Source of the DNA: DASULK01 sp036381835
Lineage (GTDB): Bacteria; Actinomycetota; Actinomycetes; Mycobacteriales; Micromonosporaceae
Length of the DNA: 7,593 nucleotides
Direction: 5' to 3'
Assembly: GCA_036381835.1 (NCBI GenBank)
Contig: DASVCA010000014.1
Span: 1-7,593 of the forward strand
Positions 1-5,975 of this stretch are shown piece after piece (position 1 is the first letter of the stretch; each line of letters begins with the position of its first letter). Position numbers and translations under genes: made by a program. The notes beneath the pieces were generated by a model that did no database searches, was not told the origin of the DNA, and saw only the letters and a program-made list of their open reading frames with translations.

Positions 1-1092
1 GGCGAGGACCTCGAGGTCATCCGGCAGCGCGCGCTGGCCTGCGGCGCGGTGGAAGCCGAGGTCGTTGACGCCCGGGACGAGTTCGCCACCGACTACTGCC
101 TGCCGGCGGTGCGGGCCAACGCCCTCTACATGGACCGCTACCCGCTGGTGTCCGCGCTGTCCCGGCCGCTGATCGTCAAGCACCTGGTGGCGGCCGCCCG
201 CAAGCACGGCGGCACGATCGTGGCCCACGGCTGCACCGGCAAGGGCAACGACCAGGTCCGCTTCGAAGTCGGCCTCGGCGCCCTCGCCCCGGACCTGCAG
301 GTCATCGCCCCGGCCCGGGACTTCGCCTGGACCCGGGACAAGGCCATCGCGTACGCCATGGAGAAGGGCCTGCCCATCGACGTCACCCACTCCTCGCCGT
401 ACTCCATCGACCAGAACCTGTGGGGCCGGGCGGTGGAGACCGGCTTCCTGGAGGACATCTGGAACGGGCCGGTCGAGGACCTCTACTCCTACACGGCGAA
501 CCCGGCCGAGCCGCGCGATCCGGACGAGGTCGTGATCACCTTCGACGGGGGCGTCCCGGTCGCGATCGACGGCGAGACGGTCACCCCGTACCAGGCGGTC
601 ACCGAACTCAACCGCCGGGCCGGCGCCCAGGGCGTCGGACGGCTGGACATGGTCGAGGACCGGCTGGTCGGCATCAAGAGCCGTGAGGTGTACGAGGCAC
701 CGGGTGCGATCGCGTTGATCACCGCGCACCAGGAACTCGAGAACGTCACCGTGGAACGCGACGTCGCCCGCTTCAAGAAGGGCGTCGACCAGCGCTGGAG
801 CGAACTCGTCTACGACGGGCTGTGGTTCTCCCCGCTCAAGCGCGCACTCGACGTGTTCATCGAGGAGACCCAGCGGTACGTCTCCGGTGACGTGCGCATG
901 GTGCTGCACGGCGGTCGGGCGGTGGTGACCGGCCGGCGCTCGGAAGCCAGCCTGTACGACTTCGGGCTGGCCACCTACGACACCGGCGACACCTTCGACC
1001 AGTCGCTGGCAAAGGGCTTCGTGCAGCTGTGGGGTCTGCCGTCGCGGCTGGCCGCGGCCCGCGACGCACGCCTGAGCGGCCCGCAGGCATGA
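1..1092 (+). CDS. argG: argininosuccinate synthase, 5'-truncated by the window edge
   Basis: This enzyme joins citrulline and aspartate using ATP to make argininosuccinate, the penultimate step of arginine synthesis in the cytoplasm. The reading frame is open from base 1, so the gene begins upstream; 363 residues are visible against about 400 for the family. The missing N-terminus should hold the ATP-binding PP-loop (AYSGGLDTS type). Visible family signatures are GCTGKGNDQVRF (bases 229-264), which matches the second argininosuccinate synthase signature, NALYMDRYPLVSALSRP near the start, and SPYSIDQNLWGRAVETG around bases 391-441. The internal GTG at base 49 is not the start, because the upstream codons (GEDLEVIRQRALACGAVE) are also typical of the family. 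The TGA stop (1090-1092) overlaps the argH ATG, so the two are probably co-transcribed and translationally coupled. Identification is very secure; only the 5' end and promoter are unseen. Confidence 0.98.
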   Translation, partial: GEDLEVIRQRALACGAVEAEVVDARDEFATDYCLPAVRANALYMDRYPLVSALSRPLIVKHLVAAARKHGGTIVAHGCTGKGNDQVRFEVGLGALAPDLQVIAPARDFAWTRDKAIAYAMEKGLPIDVTHSSPYSIDQNLWGRAVETGFLEDIWNGPVEDLYSYTANPAEPRDPDEVVITFDGGVPVAIDGETVTPYQAVTELNRRAGAQGVGRLDMVEDRLVGIKSREVYEAPGAIALITAHQELENVTVERDVARFKKGVDQRWSELVYDGLWFSPLKRALDVFIEETQRYVSGDVRMVLHGGRAVVTGRRSEASLYDFGLATYDTGDTFDQSLAKGFVQLWGLPSRLAAARDARLSGPQA

Positions 1093-2555
1093 CCGTGGGG
1101 GTGGACAGGGTGTCCGACGACGGCCCCACCGCGGGCACTACTCGTACCAGCCTGTGGGGCGGGCGGTTCGCCGGCGGGCCCGCCGAAGCGCTCGCCCGAC
1201 TGTCGCTCAGCGTCCACTTCGACTGGCGACTGGCCCGCTACGACATCGCCGGCTCCCGGGCCCACGCCCGGGTACTGGCCGCGGCCGGCCTGCTCGACGC
1301 AGACGAGCTGGATCGGATCCTCGCCGCCCTCGACGAGCTCGCGGCGGACTGCGCCGCCGGCAGGTTCCAGCCGACGATGGACGACGAGGACGTGCACACC
1401 GCGCTGGAGCGGGGCCTGCTGGAACGGCTCGGCCCCCTCGGCGGCAAACTCCGCGCCGGTCGGTCCCGCAACGACCAGATCGCCACGGACCTGCGGCTGT
1501 ATCTGCGCGACCAGGCCCGGCGGCTCGCCGCCGGGCTGGTGGAGCTCGCGCACGCGTTGACCGAGCAGGCCGCCCGGCACGTGCACACCCCGGCGCCCGG
1601 CATGACCCACCTGCAGCACGCCCAGCCGGTCACCTTCGGACACTGGCTGCTCGCCCACGTCCACCCGCTGCTGCGTGACCTGGACCGGCTGCGCGACTGG
1701 GACGCCAGGACTGCGGTGTGCCCGCTCGGTTCCGGTGCGCTCGCCGGCTCCTCACTGCCGCTGGATCCGGATCGGGTGGCGCGGGAACTCGGCTTCGCCA
1801 CCGCCGCGGCCAACTCCATGGACGCGGTCGCCGACCGCGACTTCGTCGCCGAGTTCCTCTTCATCACGGCCATGATCGGTGTGCACCTGTCCCGACTCGG
1901 GGAGGAGGTGGTGCTGTGGACCTCGCAGGAGTTCGGCTGGGTCGAGCTCGACGACGCCTTCGCCACCGGCTCCTCGATCATGCCGCAGAAGAAGAACGCC
2001 GACATCGCCGAGCTGGCGCGAGGCAAGTCGGGCCGGTTGATCGGCTCCCTGGTGACGGTGCTGACCATGCTCAAGGGCCTGCCCTTGACGTACGACCGGG
2101 ATCTGCAGGAGGACAAGGAGCCGGTCTTCGACGCGCTCGACACCCTGTTCCTGCTGCTACCGGCGCTGACCGGCATGATCGCGACGATGACGGTCCGGAT
2201 CGACCGGCTCGCCGCCGCCGCACCCGTCGGCTACACCCTGGCCACCGAGGTGGCCGACTGGCTGGTCCGTAAAGGGGTGCCGTTCCGCGAGGCGCACGAG
2301 ATCACCGGGCGGCTGGTCGCGCGCTGCGCGGCGCGCGAATGCGCGCTCGACGAGGTGTCCGACACCGAGCTGAAGCAGATCAGCGAGCACCTCGACGCGG
2401 GCGTCCGGCAGGTGCTGTCGGTGGATTCGGCGCTCGCCGCCCGTACCACCCCGGGATCCACCGGTCCCGACCAGGTCGCCAAGCAGTTGGCGGCGGTCGG
2501 CGAGCGACTCGACCACTGGCGTGCCTGGGGGGCCGAGCAGGTCGTGCCGCAGTGA
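1089..2555 (+). CDS. argH: argininosuccinate lyase
   Basis: Cytoplasmic homotetrameric lyase of the fumarase/aspartase superfamily that splits argininosuccinate into arginine and fumarate, the last step of arginine synthesis. With the ATG at 1089 it is 488 residues, close to the family length. Motifs seen in order: LWGGRF at the N-terminus, GKLRAGRSRNDQ, THLQHAQP with H174 at the position of the conserved catalytic-site histidine, GSGALAGSSLPLD, and the fumarate lyase signature GSSIMPQKKN (bases 1968-1997) on the mobile loop carrying the catalytic serine (S295/S296). The start is chosen because ATGA overlaps the argG stop. The frame is open further upstream to 1029, but that lies inside argG. 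An in-frame GTG at 1110 with purine-rich sequence (GGGGGTGGACAGG) just before it is a real alternative, giving 481 residues. About 17 residues precede the first conserved motif, so the N-terminus is variable and does not settle the choice. Confidence 0.97.
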   Translation: MTVGVDRVSDDGPTAGTTRTSLWGGRFAGGPAEALARLSLSVHFDWRLARYDIAGSRAHARVLAAAGLLDADELDRILAALDELAADCAAGRFQPTMDDEDVHTALERGLLERLGPLGGKLRAGRSRNDQIATDLRLYLRDQARRLAAGLVELAHALTEQAARHVHTPAPGMTHLQHAQPVTFGHWLLAHVHPLLRDLDRLRDWDARTAVCPLGSGALAGSSLPLDPDRVARELGFATAAANSMDAVADRDFVAEFLFITAMIGVHLSRLGEEVVLWTSQEFGWVELDDAFATGSSIMPQKKNADIAELARGKSGRLIGSLVTVLTMLKGLPLTYDRDLQEDKEPVFDALDTLFLLLPALTGMIATMTVRIDRLAAAAPVGYTLATEVADWLVRKGVPFREAHEITGRLVARCAARECALDEVSDTELKQISEHLDAGVRQVLSVDSALAARTTPGSTGPDQVAKQLAAVGERLDHWRAWGAEQVVPQ

Positions 2556-2562
2556 CGCGGTC

Positions 2563-2613
2563 CGAGTCTCGGTGCGGTGCTGTCAACATCCGACGGAACC
2601 TCACCGAGACCCG
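2563..2613 (+). terminator. long imperfect hairpin after argH, candidate terminator
   Basis: Seven bases after the argH stop a dyad folds into a stem of 22 positions around the 7-base loop AACATCC (2585-2591). The core is a perfect 9-bp inverted repeat, GTCTCGGTG (2566-2574) with CACCGAGAC (2602-2610). Further pairs are 2563-2564 with 2612-2613, 2576-2578 with 2598-2600, 2580 with 2596, and 2582-2584 with 2592-2594; there is one G.U (2581/2595) and mismatches at 2565/2611, 2575/2601 and 2579/2597. No U-tract follows, so it is not a classical intrinsic terminator, but actinomycete terminators often lack one. The position fits termination of the arginine operon. It could instead be a regulatory or protein-binding site for the next gene. 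Confidence 0.6.
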
Positions 2614-2617
2614 CCGC

Positions 2618-2623
2618 TACTCT
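2618..2623 (+). promoter_or_regulatory. candidate -10 element of a leaderless mpg promoter
   Basis: TACTCT fits the actinobacterial TAnnnT -10 pattern and ends seven bases before the ATG at 2631, so transcription would begin at or next to the start codon. This is the usual geometry of leaderless genes, which are common in actinobacteria, and it fits the lack of a clear ribosome binding site before that ATG. No TTGAC-like -35 lies at the expected distance; that region (about 2594-2600) falls in the right arm of the preceding hairpin. Assignment is by position and motif only. Confidence 0.45.
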
Positions 2624-2630
2624 CGTCTGG

Positions 2631-3311
2631 ATGGACGCGTCGGACCACGGTCATCCGTTGAACGGATACGGCTCACGTCTCGGTGGTCGGACGGTGACCG
2701 CGCCGACCGGCACCGCCCTGTCCGAACTCCTGGCCGGGCCGGTGGTGCCGGCGGCTCGGGGACTGCTCGGCTGCACGCTCACCGCGGGTGGGGTCACGGT
2801 CCGCATCACCGAGGTCGAGGCGTACGCCGGCACCGCCGGCGACCCGGCCTCGCACGCCTACCGCGGTCGGACCGCCCGCAACGCGGTGATGTTCGGCCCA
2901 CCCGGCTACGCCTACCTCTACTTCACCTACGGCATGCACTGGTGCATGAACGTGGTGACCGGGCCGGACGGGGAGGCTTCGGCGGTGCTGCTGCGCGCCG
3001 GTGAGGTGGTGGACGGCCTCGATGCCGCCCGTGCCAGACGACCGGCCGTGCGACGGGATGTGGAGCTCGCCCGCGGTCCGGCCCGGCTCTGCGCGGCGCT
3101 GGGCCTGGACCGTTCGGCGTACGGCGCCTACTTGCTCGGCGACGGACCGGTGCGTCTGGCGCCCGCACCGGTCGCGGTGCCGGAATCGGCCATCACCGCC
3201 GGGCCGCGGGTCGGGGTGACCGCCGCACACGACATCCCCTGGCGGTTCTGGATCACCGGCGAACCCACCGTCAGCCGGTACCGCCGCCACGTCCCCCGCC
3301 GGCGGTCCTGA
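2631..3311 (+). CDS. mpg: DNA-3-methyladenine glycosylase, AAG/MPG family
   Basis: Monofunctional DNA glycosylase that starts base excision repair by cutting alkylated or deaminated purines such as 3-methyladenine from DNA. From the ATG at 2631 it is 226 residues, near the usual 190-220 for bacterial members. The AAG fold is recognised from RGLLG, then ITEVEAYAG, where E63 and Y65 match the human AAG catalytic Glu125 and Tyr127; then SHAYRGRTARNAVMFGPPG and YAYLYFTYGMHWCMNVV, including the conserved YGM and CMN segments lining the DNA-binding pocket. The start is uncertain: ATG 2631 fits a leaderless transcript, while GTG 2694 would give 205 residues, begins closer to the conserved domain and is preceded by GGTGGTCGG. 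The GTG at 2577 lies inside the upstream hairpin and is unlikely. mpg and tyrS are also neighbours in mycobacteria; here a third gene separates them. Confidence 0.93.
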   Translation: MDASDHGHPLNGYGSRLGGRTVTAPTGTALSELLAGPVVPAARGLLGCTLTAGGVTVRITEVEAYAGTAGDPASHAYRGRTARNAVMFGPPGYAYLYFTYGMHWCMNVVTGPDGEASAVLLRAGEVVDGLDAARARRPAVRRDVELARGPARLCAALGLDRSAYGAYLLGDGPVRLAPAPVAVPESAITAGPRVGVTAAHDIPWRFWITGEPTVSRYRRHVPRRRS

Positions 3312-3319
3312 CGCCGCCG
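3300..3319 (+). repeat. small GC hairpin over the mpg stop codon
   Basis: CGGCGG (3300-3305) and CCGCCG (3314-3319) form a perfect 6-bp stem with an 8-base loop that contains part of the TGA stop (3309-3311). No U-run follows. In DNA this GC-rich, short stems of this kind arise often by chance, so it is only a weak candidate for a 3'-end or termination structure. Confidence 0.3.
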
Positions 3320-3380
3320 ATACCTCTGCCTCCCCGCGGTCCTGCCGGCGGTCGACCTGCGGAGAGCCGGGTCGGGGCGC

Positions 3381-3400
3381 CCCGCGCAATGCATCGCGGG
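3381..3400 (+). terminator. perfect 6-bp hairpin downstream of mpg, candidate terminator or operator
   Basis: CCCGCG (3381-3386) and CGCGGG (3395-3400) pair perfectly around the loop CAATGCAT, which itself contains the palindrome ATGCAT. The stretch AACTCTGCTTT follows, a weakly T-rich tail. A second perfect palindrome, GGGGCGCCCC (3374-3383), overlaps its left side. It lies 69 bases after the mpg stop and 78 before the start of the E1-like gene, so it could end mpg transcription or be an operator for the next gene. Confidence 0.4.
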
Positions 3401-3465
3401 AACTCTGCTTTGGCGACGCGGAGGTCGGTGCGGTTGACTAAGTGACCGTTGAGCCCCTCCGAGCC

Positions 3466-3470
3466 GGGAG
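3466..3470 (+). promoter_or_regulatory. ribosome binding site that decides the E1-like gene start
   Basis: GGGAG lies eight bases before the GTG at 3479, an ideal Shine-Dalgarno spacing. The only longer in-frame start, TTG at 3449, has no such motif before it, so GTG 3479 is preferred. Confidence 0.75.
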
Positions 3471-3478
3471 TAACCACC

Positions 3479-5863
3479 GTGTCGCACCCGCCCCGCCCGT
3501 ACCACGATGTCGACCTTGCCGTTCTGGACCAGATTCAACGACGGGTGCTGTGGTTGGCCACCCGGATGGTGGACGCCGCCAACCGGGAGCGGGTCACCGG
3601 CGACGGGGTGAAGGTCGGCGGCCACCAGGCCTCTAGCGCGTCGCTGGTCAGCGCCATGACCGCGCTGTGGTTCGCCCACCTGGACCGGGCCGACCGGGTC
3701 TCCGTGAAACCACACGCGTCGCCGGTCTACCACGCCATCCAGTACCTGCTCGGGAACCTGGACCGGTCCTACCTGACCCGGTTGCGGTCGCGGGGCGGCC
3801 TGCAGTCGTACCCGTCCCGCACGAAGGACCCCGACGGGGTGGATTTCTCCACCGGCTCGGTCGGCCTGGGCGCGGCGGCCCCGCTGTTCGCCGCGGTGAC
3901 CCGCCGCTACGTCGACGCGCACTTCGGGCCACGGCCGCGGTCCCGGTTCATCGCATTGATCGGCGACGCCGAACTGGACGAGGGCAACGTCTGGGAGGCG
4001 GTGGCGGACCCGGCCACCGCCGGTCTCGGCGATGTGATGTGGGTGGTTGACGTCAACCGCCAATCGCTGGACCGGGTGGTGCCGGGCGTACGGATCCGCC
4101 AGTGGCGCGGCCAGTTCGAGGCAGCAGGTTGGCACGTCGTCGAGGTCAAGTACGGTCGGCGGCTGCAGGCCGCCTTCGCCAGGCCGGGCGGGGAGCACCT
4201 GCGGGCCTGGATCGACGCGATGCCCAACGAGCAGTACCAGTCACTGTTCGGGCTGACCGGGGACCGGTTGCGCAAGCAGTTCCTGGACGGGGCGCCGGCG
4301 GAGGTGGAACGGTTCATCGCCGATGTCCCGGACGAGGAACTCGGACCGCTGGTCACCGACCTGGGCGGTCACGATCTGGCCGCCCTGCTCGACGCCTACG
4401 CCGAATGCGACGCGGTCGCCGATCGCCCGAGCGTGGTGTTCGCGTACACGGTCAAGGGCTGGGGGCTGCCGATCGCCGGTAACCCGCGCAACCACGCGGC
4501 CCTGCTCACCGCCGAACAGATCGACGCGCTGCGGCGGGACCACGGGCTGACGCCGGACACGGAGTGGGACCGGTTCGATCCGGCCTCGCCGACCGGGATC
4601 CTCGCCGCCTCTCGCCGGGAGGCGCTGGCGCGGACCCCCGAAGCTGCGGCGCTGCCGATCACCGTTCCGGACGCCACGCGGATCCGCGCCGCCAAACCGA
4701 TCTCCACTCAGGAGGTCTTCGGCCGCGTTCTCGTCGAACTGGCGCGTAACGAGCAGGTAGCTCCCTATCTGGTCACGACCGCGCCCGACGTGGCCACCTC
4801 GACGAACCTCGCCGGGTTCATCAACAAGACGGGAGTGTTCGCACCCCAGCGGCAACGCACCTGGCACGACGATCAGATGCTGCGCTGGCACGAGGGCCCG
4901 ACCGGTCAGCACATCGAACTCGGCATCTCCGAGATGAACCTGTTCCTGCTGCTCGGCCAGCTCGGGCTGGCCTGGGACCTGTCGGGTCAGCCGCTGCTGC
5001 CGATCGGCACGGTCTACGACCCGTTCGTGCTGCGTGGCTTGGACGCCTTCCTCTACGGCACCTACTCCGGATCGCGGTTCATCGTGGCCGGCACCCCGTC
5101 CGGGATCACCCTCGCTCCGGAGGGCGGTGCCCACCAGTCCACCATCACCGCCTCGGTGGGACTGGAACTGCCGGGCGTCACCTTCATCGAGCCGGCGTAC
5201 GGGGCCGCGTTGGACTGGCTGTTGTGCGACGCCCTGACCCGAATCGCCGCCGGCCCGAGCCGAACCGCCACGGCGGTTCCCGCGGAGGACGGGGCCTACT
5301 ACTTCCGGCTGACGACTCGCCCGATCGACCAGACGCCGTTCGAGGCGGCTCGCGCCAGGATCGGCGACGCCGTCCTCCGCCGGCAGGTTCTCGCCGGCGC
5401 GTACCGGTTGGTCGACGCCCATCACGCCTACCCCGAGCTGTGCGAGTCCAAAGCCCCGGTGGTGTACCTCGCCGCTTCGGGAGCGGTGATGCCGGAGACC
5501 CTCGCCGCGGCGGCGGAGCTCGCCGATGAGGGCATCGCCGCACATGTCGTGGACGTCACCTCGCTCGATCGGCTTTACTCCGCCTGGCAGCGCACGCTGC
5601 GCCAGGGGGTTCGAACCGCTACCGTGCCGAGCATCCCCGGGGCGTTGCGCACCGCTTTCGGCGAGCGTGCCCCCGTGGTCACCGTGCACGACGCGGCGTC
5701 GCACGCGATGGCCTGGCTGGGCTCGGCGCTGGCGGTGCCGTGTGTGCCGCTCGGAGTCGATCAGTTCGGCCAGTCGGGTACGGTCCACGACCTGTACGAG
5801 CTGCACGATCTGCTCCCGGGCAGCATCGTCAACGCGGCGCTTGCCGCGTTGTCCCTGGCCTAG
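3479..5863 (+). CDS. compact AceE-type 2-oxoacid dehydrogenase E1 / transketolase-fold enzyme
   Basis: A thiamine diphosphate enzyme of the homodimeric pyruvate dehydrogenase E1 (AceE) branch of the transketolase superfamily, 794 residues. Domain order is typical: N-terminal ThDP-binding domain (about 1-350), pyrimidine-binding domain (about 410-620) and a transketolase-like C-terminal domain (about 640-794). Residues aligned by eye with E. coli AceE are H49 in GGHQASSAS (H106), H79 in KPHASP (H142), GDAELDEGN at 162-170 for the metal/diphosphate site (GDGEMDE), N193 and Q195 in VNRQSLD (N260, Q262), H339 (H407), E485 in ISEMN (E571, which activates the cofactor) and H552 in EGGAHQS (H640). 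So it is probably an active ThDP enzyme. Two things are odd. It is about 90 residues shorter than E. coli AceE, with some 57 fewer before the first active-site histidine, so the N-terminal arm that docks E2 in E. coli seems absent. No E2, E3 or lipoate gene is adjacent. The substrate cannot be read from sequence; pyruvate or another 2-oxoacid is likely. Transketolase proper or DXP synthase fit less well. Confidence 0.85.
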   Translation: MSHPPRPYHDVDLAVLDQIQRRVLWLATRMVDAANRERVTGDGVKVGGHQASSASLVSAMTALWFAHLDRADRVSVKPHASPVYHAIQYLLGNLDRSYLTRLRSRGGLQSYPSRTKDPDGVDFSTGSVGLGAAAPLFAAVTRRYVDAHFGPRPRSRFIALIGDAELDEGNVWEAVADPATAGLGDVMWVVDVNRQSLDRVVPGVRIRQWRGQFEAAGWHVVEVKYGRRLQAAFARPGGEHLRAWIDAMPNEQYQSLFGLTGDRLRKQFLDGAPAEVERFIADVPDEELGPLVTDLGGHDLAALLDAYAECDAVADRPSVVFAYTVKGWGLPIAGNPRNHAALLTAEQIDALRRDHGLTPDTEWDRFDPASPTGILAASRREALARTPEAAALPITVPDATRIRAAKPISTQEVFGRVLVELARNEQVAPYLVTTAPDVATSTNLAGFINKTGVFAPQRQRTWHDDQMLRWHEGPTGQHIELGISEMNLFLLLGQLGLAWDLSGQPLLPIGTVYDPFVLRGLDAFLYGTYSGSRFIVAGTPSGITLAPEGGAHQSTITASVGLELPGVTFIEPAYGAALDWLLCDALTRIAAGPSRTATAVPAEDGAYYFRLTTRPIDQTPFEAARARIGDAVLRRQVLAGAYRLVDAHHAYPELCESKAPVVYLAASGAVMPETLAAAAELADEGIAAHVVDVTSLDRLYSAWQRTLRQGVRTATVPSIPGALRTAFGERAPVVTVHDAASHAMAWLGSALAVPCVPLGVDQFGQSGTVHDLYELHDLLPGSIVNAALAALSLA

Positions 5864-5900
5864 CGGGCGGCGGCGGTGGTGCTGGGGACGCAGGCCCGCT
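5862..5900 (+). terminator. weak terminator candidate after the E1-like gene
   Basis: AGCGGGC (5862-5868) and GCCCGCT (5894-5900) form a perfect 7-bp inverted repeat starting in the TAG stop. The 25-base loop is long and no U-tract follows, so support is weak. It is the only sizeable dyad found between this gene and the sequence just before tyrS. Confidence 0.25.
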
Positions 5901-5958
5901 TCGGCTGTGATCGGAGCTCTCGGTGATCGTTGATGGGTTGAGGATTTCCACCGATGAT

Positions 5959-5965
5959 AGGGGAG
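5959..5965 (+). promoter_or_regulatory. ribosome binding site of tyrS
   Basis: AGGGGAG lies ten bases before the GTG at 5976 and supports that start. The preceding region contains TTGATG (5930-5935), TTGAGG (5938-5943) and a weak TGATAG (5955-5960), which might form a promoter, but the -10 match is poor. The 112-base gap is too short for a T-box leader and none is seen. Confidence 0.65.
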
Positions 5966-5975
5966 AATCCCGGAC

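Noticed and set aside
1238..2176. 312-residue open frame on the - strand within argH
   Set aside because: Serine/arginine-rich shadow of argH with no motif.
2577..2579. GTG as the start of mpg
   Set aside because: It lies inside the argH-mpg hairpin and upstream of the likely promoter, and would add residues with no family similarity.
3398..3426. GGGAAC followed by GGTC as an ECF-sigma promoter before the E1-like gene
   Set aside because: The spacing (19 bases or more) and the poor -10 do not match known actinomycete ECF promoters, and GGGAAC overlaps a hairpin arm.
3434..3439. TTGACT as a -35 for the E1-like gene
   Set aside because: No acceptable -10 lies 16-19 bases downstream, and the start codon is too close for a typical leader.
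3449..3451. TTG as the start of the E1-like gene
   Set aside because: There is no ribosome binding site before it, whereas GTG 3479 has GGGAG at ideal spacing.
3128..4198. 356-residue open frame on the - strand across mpg and the E1-like gene
   Set aside because: It spans two real + strand genes and their gap, has no recognisable domain, and is best explained as a GC-bias shadow.
3479..5863. DXP synthase or transketolase proper for the E1-like gene
   Set aside because: The AceE-specific features (GGHQxSxxS, N-x-Q after the metal site, GGHD, and the histidine in the inner loop) fit AceE better, and the length exceeds transketolase and DXS.
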